DNA of 64,000 nt from Aureivirga sp. CE67 (lineage in GTDB: Bacteria; Bacteroidota; Bacteroidia; Flavobacteriales; Flavobacteriaceae). The translations under genes were made by a program, and so were the position numbers. The stretch covers positions 1 to 64,000 of the forward strand of contig NZ_JADOTV010000013.1 of the NCBI RefSeq assembly GCF_015767245.1, read 5' to 3'. The notes below the pieces were generated by a model, which ran no database searches, was not told the origin of the DNA, and worked only from the letters and a program-made list of their open reading frames with translations. Below, piece by piece: positions 44,936 through 55,258 of the stretch (position 1 is its first letter; each line of letters opens with the position of its first letter).

Positions 44936-46156
44936 TTAGTTCTGAGAAACAAGTTCGTTTTCTACAATTTTTTTTAAACCTATAACTGCTTTTTCTAAAA
45001 ACCCTTTAGAAACAAATTCTCTTTGAATCCCCTCTCTTAATTGTTTCTCAAACCCTTCATTTATAATATTCTCTAAAGGAAAAGAAATCACATATATCTG
45101 ATTATAATCTCCTGTATCACTTCCTCCTTCTCCCTTTTTAACTGCTTTTGTAAACACATTTTGTTCTACTAGAAATTCTTTAAGATCAGATCCATATCTC
45201 GTATTTGTCTTTTTATACAATTCAAAACAGGCCCAAAAAGTATTATGATACCTGAAATAATCTAAATCTATCCAAAAACGGAATTTTTCTGCAAATTCTA
45301 CATTCTCCTTCAAAAAAGAATCCTCACTCAACTTCTCTCTATCTACAAAAAAATGTTTTGCCTTAGAAGTATTTTTTGTTGAATAAGGCGGATATCCTAT
45401 TTCAGTCATAATTTTAAACACAATGTCGGAAACATATTGTAATAACTCTCTATCTATTGCCTTAAACTTTTTTATTTCTTCTTGCTTCTCATGAAACAAC
45501 ACCAATTTTTCATCCATTTTTTTATTCATGTATTTGTTTTGATAATAAGATTGAACATTCGATATATATTCCTTTAAAAACAATAAATGACGATCATCCG
45601 AATTCATATAAAACGAAGATAGATTTTGCATCACTTTTTCAACTAATTCTTTATGAAGGATATTTACGAAAGGCTTTCCTTCTGGAATCTTTTCAGAATT
45701 CACAGAAAGTACAATTCCTATTTTATTTACAGCAGAAACCGTATCATAATAATCTTGTAAATCATTATACAAATCTGCATAAATCTTATTTTCTATAATT
45801 ATTCCCCAATTAGTACTTTGAGATTCTTCTTCAGAATCTTCAGAGTCTTCTTTGATTACAATATCAATTCGTTTACTATTCGGAGTAACTACCTCTCTTT
45901 CTACAATAAAACTTGTATCAAAATGCTCTCTTTCAAAATTCGTCTTATCTTCTATTTTACTTTCATATACATCCAGTAAACTATTCAAAAACAATCTCTG
46001 AAAACCATGCTCTTCCACAGCATCAAAATAAAAAGCCAACATATTGCTATTTACATTCTCCCAAGAAGGATATCCTGCAATCGATAGCATATTTTTTCTA
46101 GTTTTAGAAGTCTGTGGCAATGCTTCTAAAAATTCATCTAGCCAGTTTAGATTCAT
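44936..46156 (-). CDS. PD-(D/E)XK nuclease superfamily protein
   Basis: The 406-residue protein has a PD-(D/E)XK core: SKRIDIVIKED gives the Asp, and WGIIIENKIYADLYNDLQDYYDTV gives the E-x-K with the downstream Q motif. An acidic run (EDSEDSEEE) separates the two strands. The remainder is helical and lacks known domains. Such PD-(D/E)XK-family proteins are frequent in defence islands as DNA-cutting effectors. It is the last gene of the minus-strand operon, 14 bases after the GIY-YIG gene. Confidence 0.8.
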   Translation of the reverse strand: MNLNWLDEFLEALPQTSKTRKNMLSIAGYPSWENVNSNMLAFYFDAVEEHGFQRLFLNSLLDVYESKIEDKTNFEREHFDTSFIVEREVVTPNSKRIDIVIKEDSEDSEEESQSTNWGIIIENKIYADLYNDLQDYYDTVSAVNKIGIVLSVNSEKIPEGKPFVNILHKELVEKVMQNLSSFYMNSDDRHLLFLKEYISNVQSYYQNKYMNKKMDEKLVLFHEKQEEIKKFKAIDRELLQYVSDIVFKIMTEIGYPPYSTKNTSKAKHFFVDREKLSEDSFLKENVEFAEKFRFWIDLDYFRYHNTFWACFELYKKTNTRYGSDLKEFLVEQNVFTKAVKKGEGGSDTGDYNQIYVISFPLENIINEGFEKQLREGIQREFVSKGFLEKAVIGLKKIVENELVSQN

Positions 46157-46170
46157 ATAATTTCTTTTTC

Positions 46171-47013
46171 TTAATTTCTTTTGACAGCATCTAAAGTCTG
46201 TCCTTCTTTATTTACCCATTTTTTCCAACCATTAGTCGCTCTCCCTATCACTACACCTCCTGCTGTACTTGGTGCATTAAAAATATAATCTTCTTGAAAT
46301 TCTAAATAGTTTTCTTTTTCCTGTACTATTGCATTTTCAATCAGTTTGGCTCTCAATTTCAAAATATTTTCTTGACAAGAAGGTGTTGTACTTTTAGATA
46401 ATTGCGAACCTTTAAATACAATAAATCCATCATCTATTAAATCTCCTTCTGCCTGAATCCCTTTAGATTTTAAATAAAACAACTCTTTCGAAGTCAGTTC
46501 TTGTTTGTCTATTTTATCATACACAGGGTAATTCAAAGTTGATAATAATATCTTTATCGTATCAAAACTATCTAACAAATCTGCTTCCATAGATTCTGTC
46601 ACAAAAGGCTTTGTAGGAACAACCAAATTTTCTGTTCGATATCTATTTACTTCCTTTGCTTTTTGTATTGCAGTATGTTCCAAATATTTCACATGTGATT
46701 TTGTAAAAGCATTAATTTTCGAAACAATAACCACAGCATGCGTCCAAAATTCTTTTTTTCGATTATGTTGTTTTAATCTTTCTAAGCAATCTTCTGCTTC
46801 CCCAATATATACTTGTGGTTTTAAAGTTTCTTCGGATGCTCCAAATAAAAAATAAATCCCTACATTTTTTAATTCTTCTCTTGTAGAAATATATTCTAAT
46901 TTATTTCTCGGCACCAATACTGCTTTTACTACTCTATTCGTTATCTCAGCAATTTTCACACTTCTTGGCGAACCGTCTGGTAAAAATATTTGTATAGTTT
47001 GTGGTCTGTTCAT
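46171..47013 (-). CDS. GIY-YIG nuclease with C-terminal DUF4357
   Basis: The 280-residue protein has a GIY-YIG domain: VGIYFLFG (about 50-57) and VYIGEAEDCLERLKQH (about 69-84), with a conserved Arg in the following helix and a Glu in KYLEHTAIQKAKE. The C-terminus (ENYLEFQEDYIFNAPSTAGG...GWKKWVNKEG) is DUF4357, often found with GIY-YIG. It probably cuts DNA or modifies it as part of the defence operon. It is 10 bases behind the HNH gene. Confidence 0.85.
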   Translation of the reverse strand: MNRPQTIQIFLPDGSPRSVKIAEITNRVVKAVLVPRNKLEYISTREELKNVGIYFLFGASEETLKPQVYIGEAEDCLERLKQHNRKKEFWTHAVVIVSKINAFTKSHVKYLEHTAIQKAKEVNRYRTENLVVPTKPFVTESMEADLLDSFDTIKILLSTLNYPVYDKIDKQELTSKELFYLKSKGIQAEGDLIDDGFIVFKGSQLSKSTTPSCQENILKLRAKLIENAIVQEKENYLEFQEDYIFNAPSTAGGVVIGRATNGWKKWVNKEGQTLDAVKRN

Positions 47014-47023
47014 TGATAATTCT

Positions 47024-47953
47024 TTAACTTAACACTCCTTTGATTCCAATATTATTGGCAATATCTCTTTTGAATTTTATAAATGGATCTGTATTATATT
47101 CTTTATCAAAAAGTTCTTTACCAAACAAGTCTCTATAAAAATCTTCTTTAGATCTTCCTGTTAATTTGCTCATTTCTTCTATAAATGAATCTGAATAATT
47201 GATTCTTTTCTCTACAATATCTAATCCTTTATTTTCATGAAAATCATATCGTTCTTTTATTCTAAAAATTCTTAAATATTCCTTTATATTAATATTTGTC
47301 TTATCGTAATTACTTTGTATTTTTAGATCATTTATGTCTTTAAACTTTTCTACTTCTTGATTATAATAAACTTTAAATTTAAAATCTTTATTAAAGGAAT
47401 AATTAGTAGAAGTTGCTATTACAGTGTTTAAATTATCGTTAATTGTAAATTCTTTATTATGTTTAAATTTCGAATTACAAGGGCTGCATGATGGTATTAA
47501 ATTATATAGACAAATCGAAAATATTTTATATTCTCCTTTAGGTAAAATATGATCAAGGGTAAAATGATTTCTTGTTTCATCATTTTCATCTATAAAAGAA
47601 TAAATATGATCCATATTACAATAAAAGCATGTATTTAAAACAACCTCTTTAGTATCTATTAAAAATTGATTGATTTTCTCACGCTTATTTTTATAATTAA
47701 TCCATTTATTAAAAATAGTTATTTCAGTTTCATTAAACTTATCTTCATTTTTTTTTCCAATAATCTTAGATAATTCAATAATTTCTTCAAATGTCAAAGT
47801 AACAAGTTTTTCAAATGTTAAATCATCATTGTTAATTTTTAAATTATATCTTTTAAATATATCATCTATTTCACTTGTATCTTTTTTGCTACGAATAGCT
47901 ATAAAAAAATCAGTGTGAAAATCTTTATCTGTAGGATACTCAATCTTAATCAT
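47024..47953 (-). CDS. HNH endonuclease, PtuB-like
   Basis: The 309-residue protein has a zinc-bound HNH core: TCFYC (C109, C112), FTLDHILPKGEY with D134-H135, LYNLIPSC with Asn151, and C156/C159 in CSPC. It overlaps the ATPase gene by eight bases, giving the PtuA-PtuB order typical of Septu systems. The sequence is not close to the HNH at 3093 outside the motif. It is the presumed nuclease effector activated by the ATPase. Confidence 0.8.
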   Translation of the reverse strand: MIKIEYPTDKDFHTDFFIAIRSKKDTSEIDDIFKRYNLKINNDDLTFEKLVTLTFEEIIELSKIIGKKNEDKFNETEITIFNKWINYKNKREKINQFLIDTKEVVLNTCFYCNMDHIYSFIDENDETRNHFTLDHILPKGEYKIFSICLYNLIPSCSPCNSKFKHNKEFTINDNLNTVIATSTNYSFNKDFKFKVYYNQEVEKFKDINDLKIQSNYDKTNINIKEYLRIFRIKERYDFHENKGLDIVEKRINYSDSFIEEMSKLTGRSKEDFYRDLFGKELFDKEYNTDPFIKFKRDIANNIGIKGVLS

Positions 47954-49973
47954 TCTTCAATCTATTAATGTTTTGTTTTATATAATCAATATGATTTTTG
48001 ATGGTATGTTTCACTAAACCTTCCCCAATATTTTCACAAACAAATTCAAATTCTTTTATTTTTTCTTGAGCTTTTTTAGAGGCTATCTCAAGATCTTCGT
48101 CAGAATGGTCTACATCTTTAAATTCATTTTTTATAAAATCATCTACCTTGCCTTCTACCATTATAACTTTATAATAAAAATCAACAATCTCTTTAATCTT
48201 TTTTGTAGCAAATGCACCCATCGTAGATTCCATAAAAAAACTATTGGTTAACAATTCATGAATATTTGCTCCAAAAGTATTTTTCATTTCTTTTAAATAA
48301 GGTTCACCATCTTCTAAAAATAAAATATTAGACTTTAAAATATCAGAAATAATAAAAGGAGAATGCGTTACAAAAAGAATGTTTATTGCTTTGACTCCTC
48401 CATTATCACTTTTCAATGGTAATTTAGAAAGAGAAACTAACAAATCGGATAAAAATTTTCTTTGATATTCGGGGTGTGCATACAATTCGATTTCGTCTAA
48501 GATCAAATTCACGTTTTTATAAGAAACGACACCTTCTTTATTAGGTATTACTGAATTCAAATTTCTTAAATGATACAATATAGAATTGATAGAAAAAATC
48601 TGTTGTTTTTCTCCTGAACTCAAAGTGTTAAAATGAATTTCTTTTTCTTCACCTTCTTTTTTTGCATTAATATTTTCTAATTCAATATCAATATCGAAAA
48701 TAGGAGGTGGTACAAAGTTTATTATTTTTGATTCATCTGTTTCTTTTTTTATTATTTCTTTTGACAAGACATCAATAATAATCTCAATATTATCATCTTC
48801 ACTATAAATCCCTTTTGTTAAATAATTAACTGTTTGATGAAATTTCAAAGCGATATGGCTAGTGTCTTTTTTAAGTAAATTAAGATACTCTTTAAGTTTT
48901 TTTTCATCATCTACTAACCCTTTTCCACTAAAATATTTGTTATATATTGAATATTTTTCAGCAATACTAGTGATTTTATATTTTAGATAAGTAATTGCTT
49001 TATATCGAATCGACTCTTCTTTGTCTATTTTTAAGACTTCCTTAATAATAGAATCTAATAAATCATTATTGATTTCAAATTTATTACTTCCATCTCCATT
49101 CACATATTTAGACTCTAATCTTTCAGAAACAGTCAACTTCAATTTAACTGCTTTTAAAGAAGGAGTCAACATTCGAAATTTATTCTCCTCTTTTTCAGAA
49201 CTAGGTAAAAGTAAATTAGAAACCATTCTAGACTTTGTCAAATAAGCTTCTGTATTAATATCAATATTCCCCTTTTTTCTATAAGGCATCATCACTAACG
49301 GTAATTGATATCCATCATTTTTATGAAACAAAGGCGTTAACCAATCTTTTCCTTTTAGTTCACTAGAATTTAAACCGTAATGAGAATAATTTATTAAAGC
49401 TGTATAAAAGAAATCTTGAAAATTGAATTCCTTTGCTTTTTCTTCATTACCTAATTTTACAATTTTTTCATTTTTCCAATTTTTATCTCTCATACCCCAT
49501 TTCGAAATTAATGTTTTATTATCACGTCCTGATGTATCTATATGTAAACGATAAACAGATTCGGCTGAGATAAAAAACAAATACAAATTAATAGGACTTG
49601 TAACTTTTAAATATCCCTCAGTGGTGGTATCATTCATCCAATCAATGTTATTATTCTCTTTTACGAACGTATTAATCGCCATCAACAACAACTCAATCAA
49701 ACTACTTTTCCCAGAACCATTCTTCCCAACGATAGCAGAAACACTAACATTAATTCCATCAATATTTTTAGAATAAAAATCGGTAGGAACTTTATAATCT
49801 GGATTTTTAATTATCCCTCCCTTTTCAGGATCAATAATATAATCATTAGAAAAATAATAGACTAAAGTTTTTTCATTTTCATCTTTTATTTTTAAAGCCT
49901 TCAAACCTTCTTTTGAACACCCTTTTAAAGGTTGTAATGCTAATAGTTTAAATTGTTCTTTTTCGTTACTCAT
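47946..49973 (-). CDS. PtuA-like AAA/ABC ATPase
   Basis: The 675-residue protein has Walker A GKNGSGKS (83-90), an ABC signature LSSGEKQQIF (about 449-458), Walker B NLILDEIELYAHPEYQ (about 484) and a switch THSPF (about 534). The ATPase halves are separated by a long helical insert. This is the AAA_15/AAA_21/PtuA pattern. A C-terminal part of about 120 residues may bind its HNH partner. It follows hsdS by 75 bases, and the next gene is the HNH protein, so a Septu-like pair sits inside a type I restriction operon. Confidence 0.82.
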   Translation of the reverse strand: MSNEKEQFKLLALQPLKGCSKEGLKALKIKDENEKTLVYYFSNDYIIDPEKGGIIKNPDYKVPTDFYSKNIDGINVSVSAIVGKNGSGKSSLIELLLMAINTFVKENNNIDWMNDTTTEGYLKVTSPINLYLFFISAESVYRLHIDTSGRDNKTLISKWGMRDKNWKNEKIVKLGNEEKAKEFNFQDFFYTALINYSHYGLNSSELKGKDWLTPLFHKNDGYQLPLVMMPYRKKGNIDINTEAYLTKSRMVSNLLLPSSEKEENKFRMLTPSLKAVKLKLTVSERLESKYVNGDGSNKFEINNDLLDSIIKEVLKIDKEESIRYKAITYLKYKITSIAEKYSIYNKYFSGKGLVDDEKKLKEYLNLLKKDTSHIALKFHQTVNYLTKGIYSEDDNIEIIIDVLSKEIIKKETDESKIINFVPPPIFDIDIELENINAKKEGEEKEIHFNTLSSGEKQQIFSINSILYHLRNLNSVIPNKEGVVSYKNVNLILDEIELYAHPEYQRKFLSDLLVSLSKLPLKSDNGGVKAINILFVTHSPFIISDILKSNILFLEDGEPYLKEMKNTFGANIHELLTNSFFMESTMGAFATKKIKEIVDFYYKVIMVEGKVDDFIKNEFKDVDHSDEDLEIASKKAQEKIKEFEFVCENIGEGLVKHTIKNHIDYIKQNINRLKND

Positions 49974-50048
49974 TTTTTCAATTCTTTATCTTTTTCAAAA
50001 AAAGCCTCTCACCAAAAACAGCAAAAGGCTTTCATTATTATTTACAAT

Positions 50049-51380
50049 TTATTTTGTGGTTTCACTATCAAACGCTTCTTTCAAAACAGCTTGCATCAGC
50101 ATTTGAGCATTCGCTTCACTGGTTTTAATTTCTTCTTCTAAGGTTTGACAGTGTTGCATTAAAACATCTATCCTTTTTACTATTTCATTCTTTTCTTCAA
50201 TTGGAGGAATAGGAAAATCAATATCTCTAATAGTTCCCATTGATAAGCTTGGTTGAGCAGTTGCTTTAATATGCTTGAAAATTTCTTTCTGACCTACAAA
50301 GGATAAAAGAAAATAGTTTAAATATTTCACATTAACCATCTCTTCACATTTTATAAATGGTTCCATTTTTGCAACATTTGGAGCAAGATGCCATCTATTT
50401 TTCTCGTTAAAAGTAGCGACATCTCCAATACCTGCACCAATAAAAGTAACAAGTAAACATTGTTTGGTTAACGAACACCTATCTAATAATAAACTTGTTT
50501 TTTTATCTATATAAAGAAGTTTTTTTTTGTCAATATCAATTGGTCTAACATTTTGTGCTCGAATCACAGGTATTTCACCTTCAGTTTGAAGTGATATATG
50601 TTTTGTATATTCAAACCCTGCTAGCTTCGTGATAAATAAAATATCATCTGCTTTACACCATTTCCAGTTGTTAGGAATTTTAACATTATCAATTAATGAT
50701 ATAGGGTGTTTAATTGTGTTTCCTTTTTTTAGTTTTTTATCTTTTATCAGTTGAGCTTTTTCTGCTTTAATACGTTTTAGCAACTCACTTGCAGGTTCTG
50801 TATCTGGGTTTTGCTTGCGCCAATCTTCTGTTAATTTTCCTTGAATGGCTTCCTGTAGGATGGATTGTTTTAGTTGAGTTAGAAGGTGTTTTTGAGAAGA
50901 GATCTCATTATTTAAGGTTTGAATTATTGAATTATTTTTTTCAAGTTCGATAATTTCTAATTGTCTTTCAATACTTGGAATAGTGATTTCTACACTTTTA
51001 ATTTTTTTAATAGTTAAAGTAACATTTGCTGCACCTTTCATTAAAGGAACTAATAAATGATCTTTAAAATAAGATAAATAGATATGTAAAAATTTTGGAT
51101 TAATTATACCCTCATCTTTAATAATAATAGCAGATAATATAGTACCAAGTGCAAATTTCCCTTCTTGATAATGAATTCTTTTAATACTTGCATGTCCATG
51201 ACCAGTTGAAGAAACAAGAGGCACTAATACTGCTTTACAATTGAATTGATATTCATTGTGTGTTAATCTTTTTTCAGCAGTTACAACTAAAGGATATTCT
51301 CCTTCAATTGCTTTTTTAATACCTGTTCCTCCCTTAATTACATCACAATAATCTCCTATTTTTATTTTTCTAATTCCCAT
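50049..51380 (-). CDS. hsdS: Type I restriction-modification specificity subunit
   Basis: The 443-residue protein has two target-recognition domains separated by conserved helices (QKHLLTQLKQSILQEAIQGKLTEDWR, split over about 165-195) and closed by a second spacer (PPIEEKNEIVKRIDVLMQH). It reads the bipartite DNA site for the HsdM/HsdR complex. It overlaps hsdM by 11 bases. The target sequence cannot be predicted by eye. Confidence 0.93.
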   Translation of the reverse strand: MGIRKIKIGDYCDVIKGGTGIKKAIEGEYPLVVTAEKRLTHNEYQFNCKAVLVPLVSSTGHGHASIKRIHYQEGKFALGTILSAIIIKDEGIINPKFLHIYLSYFKDHLLVPLMKGAANVTLTIKKIKSVEITIPSIERQLEIIELEKNNSIIQTLNNEISSQKHLLTQLKQSILQEAIQGKLTEDWRKQNPDTEPASELLKRIKAEKAQLIKDKKLKKGNTIKHPISLIDNVKIPNNWKWCKADDILFITKLAGFEYTKHISLQTEGEIPVIRAQNVRPIDIDKKKLLYIDKKTSLLLDRCSLTKQCLLVTFIGAGIGDVATFNEKNRWHLAPNVAKMEPFIKCEEMVNVKYLNYFLLSFVGQKEIFKHIKATAQPSLSMGTIRDIDFPIPPIEEKNEIVKRIDVLMQHCQTLEEEIKTSEANAQMLMQAVLKEAFDSETTK

Positions 51381-52812
51381 TTAATAATTGTTTTAATGAC
51401 TGAACAATTTCTGTTGATTTAGAAAAAGATTTTTCAAGCCTATTAAAAACTTCTTCGCTTGATAATTCAACTTCTTGAACAATTGTATTTGGGTTTTTGA
51501 TATCTAAATCCCAATCTTTTAAATCTTTCACATTTACCTTCCAAGAAAGATCAGTTTCCTTACGATCTTCCCACCAATTTATAATTGGCTGAAATTCCTT
51601 AAACTGTATTGGTTTGGTTTTAGAATACGATTTTTGTCCTTCGGGTAATTTGTGTTCGTAATACCAAATGTCTTCTGTTTTTTTTCCTTTCTCAAAAAAT
51701 AACAAATTAGTACTTACAGTCGCAGGAAAAAAAGTACTTTGAGGCAAACGGATAATCGTATGCACATTACAATCGGTCAATAATTTTTCACGAATACGTG
51801 CTTTTACACCATCTCCTGTAATAGATCCATCAGGCAATACAATAGCGCATCTACCATTAGGTTTTAATAATTGCAACATCAAAATCACAAACAAATCCGC
51901 AGATTCTTTACATCTATAGCTAGAAGGGAAGTTGGTTTCTACACCATCTGCAATACTAGCTCCAAATGGAGGGTTGGCAAGAATTACATCTACTTTATCT
52001 TTAGCTTTAATCCCATTATATTCTGTTTTTAAACTATCTTGATATACATAGTCAGGAATGTCTATTTCATGTAAAATTAAATTGGTCAATCCCAATACAT
52101 AAGCTACTGGTTTTAGTTCCCAACCTGTAATACTATTTTGTAGTTTATGTTCATCCGAAACTGTTTTTACATAATGAGAACGTACATGTTCAATAGCTTC
52201 TGTTAAAAAACCACCTGTACCCGCAGCAGGATCCAAAACTTTTTCACCTAAAGTAGGATTCGTCATTTTAGTCATTAATTGTGTGACAGCTCTTGGAGTA
52301 TAATATTCTCCTTTATTCCCTGCATCACGCAATTCTACTAAGATACTTTCATAAATATCCCCAAATACTTGTTTGTCTTTTGAGCTATTAAAATCAATTT
52401 CATTCAATTTATTAATCACTTTACGCATCTCGTAACCTGATTTCATAAAGTTGTTCGAACCTTGAAATACTTCTTTAACAATTTCAGCTCTTTTAGGATT
52501 TATATTGTTTGTCAAGTTTCTTAAAGTAGCAAAAAGACCTAGGTTACTTTCTGCATTACTATCAATAAACTCTAACAATTCATCACCAGTAATTCCTTCT
52601 GAGTCACTAGCCCACGTACGCCATTGAAATTTCTCAGGAATTACAGATTCATAATTATCTTTAGTAAGTTCTAATTCTTGATCTTTATCATCAATTATTT
52701 TTAAAAATAGCATCCATCCCAATTGCTCTAATCTTTGAGCATCTCCAGAAATTCCTCTATCCTGTCTCATTATATTTCTTATGCTGCTAATTACAGCTCC
52801 TACATTTGCCAT
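51370..52812 (-). CDS. hsdM: Type I restriction-modification DNA methyltransferase
   Basis: The 480-residue protein has the N6-adenine methyltransferase signature: SAM-binding VLDPAAGTGGFL and catalytic VILANPPFG, plus an N-terminal HsdM helical domain (SSIRNIMRQDRGISGDAQRLEQL). GNKGEYYTPRAVTQLM precedes the catalytic fold. It methylates adenine in the host's recognition sites, protecting them from HsdR. It follows hsdR by one base. Confidence 0.95.
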   Translation of the reverse strand: MANVGAVISSIRNIMRQDRGISGDAQRLEQLGWMLFLKIIDDKDQELELTKDNYESVIPEKFQWRTWASDSEGITGDELLEFIDSNAESNLGLFATLRNLTNNINPKRAEIVKEVFQGSNNFMKSGYEMRKVINKLNEIDFNSSKDKQVFGDIYESILVELRDAGNKGEYYTPRAVTQLMTKMTNPTLGEKVLDPAAGTGGFLTEAIEHVRSHYVKTVSDEHKLQNSITGWELKPVAYVLGLTNLILHEIDIPDYVYQDSLKTEYNGIKAKDKVDVILANPPFGASIADGVETNFPSSYRCKESADLFVILMLQLLKPNGRCAIVLPDGSITGDGVKARIREKLLTDCNVHTIIRLPQSTFFPATVSTNLLFFEKGKKTEDIWYYEHKLPEGQKSYSKTKPIQFKEFQPIINWWEDRKETDLSWKVNVKDLKDWDLDIKNPNTIVQEVELSSEEVFNRLEKSFSKSTEIVQSLKQLLNGN

Positions 52813-52813
52813 T

Positions 52814-55258
52814 CTATGCTGTTTTGTATAATTCTTGTTCTAATTCTTTTAATGCTTTTAAATATTGTGTTTTTCCTCCAAATGTTTTTACCAATTCTAA
52901 AGGAGTTCCTAATTTATTTAGTGGATCTAATTTCAATACTTCTAATGTTTCAATGGTAACCAATCCATCATTAGTATATTTATCTAATAAACTTTTTAAA
53001 ACTTCTTGAGCTTGTTTCCCGTATTTGATAAAATAATTACGTTTTTTTACGTTTTCAGCTCTTTCTTTTCTTGATAATGGTTTTGCATCAAAAGCTACAT
53101 GGCAAATTAAATCAAAAGGATCAAATTCTTTACCAACTTTTTCTTTTAATTCATCAAAAAATACACCTTGTTCTTCTAGTTCTTTAATAATTACTTTTTT
53201 CTGATCTTCTTTATTCCATCTTAATAAAAAATCATCTAAAGTTCTATATTGTTGATTGACGCTTTTTTTGGTATAATCTCTAAAAGATTCCATAATTAAT
53301 TTACCATCAACATCCAAATGCTGTATGCTTTCTCCCATAATAGAAACACGTACACCATCTACTCTAATTTTTTCTCTGTACTCTTCAATGATATCTCCAC
53401 CACCTGTAACTTCTGGATATGGTTTGGGTTCAGGAAATTCAACTTCAGTTCCATCCAACCTATCCATAATTGGCTCTTCAGGTGCAATATCATCAACAAC
53501 TGTTAAATCGTCATCTCCATCAATATCTTTTATCATTTCAGGATCTCCATCAAATTCAGGATCTGCAAAATGATTTGTAGCGTTTCTAAAATCCATAATG
53601 GTAAAATAATTTTTACCATACTCTTCATTAATTCTTGTTCCTCGCCCTATAATTTGTTTAAACTCTGTCTTTGATCCAATATTACTATCTAGAATAATCA
53701 GCTTACATGTTTGTGCATCAACTCCTGTTGTCATTAATTTTGATGTAGTTGCTATCACAGGGTATTTTTCACTTGGTGAAATAAAATTATCCAATTCTCT
53801 TTTACCTTCTTCATTATCTCCTGTAATTTGCATAATGTATTTATTATTCTCTTGATACAAATCAGGATTTGCATTTACCAATGCAGAACGCATTCCTTCT
53901 GCATGTTCTATGTCAATACAAAAAACAATAGATTTCGCATAACGATCATAGCCTTTTAAAAACTCCGTAATTTTCGCAGCGACTACTTTTCTTCGTTCTT
54001 CTACAACAATAGATCGATCAAAATCTGTACGATTATAAATTCGATCTTCTACAGGATTTCCTTTTTTATCTAAAAATCCTTTTGGAGGTCTCCAACCTTC
54101 CGCATCTATATCTAAAGTTACTTTCACAACCTTATAAGGTGCTAAAAACCCATCGTCAATTCCTTGTTTTAAGGAATAGGTATAAATAGGCTCTCCAAAA
54201 TATTCAATATTCGAAATTTCAGTTGTTTCTTTTGGAGTCGCTGTTAAACCAACATGAGTTGCAGTATTGAAATAATTTAAGATTTCTCTCCATTTACTAT
54301 CTTCTTTGGCACTACCTCTATGACACTCATCAACAATAATTAAATCAAAAAAATCAGGACTAAAATCTTTAAAAGCATCTGAAACTTCAGGATCAGAATT
54401 ACTCAATCCCTGATAAAGCCCTAAAAAGATATCAAAAGCTTTGTCAGCAGTATCAATTCCTCTTTTTTTATTAGAAACTAAAACATCTTTACCATCTTGA
54501 TTTACTATTTTCTTTTTGATAACAGTCATGGCATCTTTAAAATGCCTGAAATCACCTCGCAAAGTTTGATCAATTAAAGCAGTTCTATCAGCTAAAAAAA
54601 GAATTTTTCTTTTAGATTTAGATTTAAATAATCGATGCGCAATTTGAAAAGCAGTATAAGTCTTTCCTGTACCAGTTGCCATCACCAATAGAATCCTTTT
54701 TTGATTTTTAGCAACAGCCTCTACAGTTCTATTAATAGCTATTTGTTGATAGTACCTAGGAGTTCTTCCTGAATTATCAGAAAAATAATCTTGAGTAACA
54801 ACTTGTTCTTGTTCCTCGGTTTCAATTCCTTTATATTTTTTATACTTCTGCCATAATTCTTGTGGACTAGGAAATTCATCTAAGCTGAGTTCTTTTTCAA
54901 TTTGACCATCAGTTGCAGTTTTATCATGAAAATAAAAACCATCACCATTACTACTAAATACAAATGGAATGTCTAATGTATTCCCATACCCTAAAGCTTG
55001 TTGTATACCACTTTTTAAAGTGTGGCTATTTGTTTTTGCTTCAATAACAGCAATAGGTACATTAGGCTTATAAAAGAGGATATAATCTGCAAATTTTCGT
55101 TTCCCTCTTCTGGTCATTTTCCCCTTTACATAAATCCTTCCATCTGTAAAATAAATTTCACGACCTATTTGTGTGAGTTCATCCCAACCAGATTTTAATA
55201 TGCTTGGCGTTATATATTTTGCTTTAATGTCTGCTTCTGATAAATCTTTCTTATTCAT
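52814..55258 (-). CDS. hsdR: Type I restriction endonuclease motor subunit
   Basis: The 814-residue protein has an N-terminal PD-(D/E)XK nuclease (Asp58 in FADYILF; E73 and K75 in VIEAKTN), helicase motif I MATGTGKT (193-200), motif II VDECHRG, motif III LTATP and motif VI QIIGRGTR. It translocates DNA and cuts unmethylated invaders. It is the first gene of the seven-gene minus-strand operon. A palindrome TACGG-GTTT-CCGTA lies 116 bases upstream. Confidence 0.95.
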   Translation of the reverse strand: MNKKDLSEADIKAKYITPSILKSGWDELTQIGREIYFTDGRIYVKGKMTRRGKRKFADYILFYKPNVPIAVIEAKTNSHTLKSGIQQALGYGNTLDIPFVFSSNGDGFYFHDKTATDGQIEKELSLDEFPSPQELWQKYKKYKGIETEEQEQVVTQDYFSDNSGRTPRYYQQIAINRTVEAVAKNQKRILLVMATGTGKTYTAFQIAHRLFKSKSKRKILFLADRTALIDQTLRGDFRHFKDAMTVIKKKIVNQDGKDVLVSNKKRGIDTADKAFDIFLGLYQGLSNSDPEVSDAFKDFSPDFFDLIIVDECHRGSAKEDSKWREILNYFNTATHVGLTATPKETTEISNIEYFGEPIYTYSLKQGIDDGFLAPYKVVKVTLDIDAEGWRPPKGFLDKKGNPVEDRIYNRTDFDRSIVVEERRKVVAAKITEFLKGYDRYAKSIVFCIDIEHAEGMRSALVNANPDLYQENNKYIMQITGDNEEGKRELDNFISPSEKYPVIATTSKLMTTGVDAQTCKLIILDSNIGSKTEFKQIIGRGTRINEEYGKNYFTIMDFRNATNHFADPEFDGDPEMIKDIDGDDDLTVVDDIAPEEPIMDRLDGTEVEFPEPKPYPEVTGGGDIIEEYREKIRVDGVRVSIMGESIQHLDVDGKLIMESFRDYTKKSVNQQYRTLDDFLLRWNKEDQKKVIIKELEEQGVFFDELKEKVGKEFDPFDLICHVAFDAKPLSRKERAENVKKRNYFIKYGKQAQEVLKSLLDKYTNDGLVTIETLEVLKLDPLNKLGTPLELVKTFGGKTQYLKALKELEQELYKTA

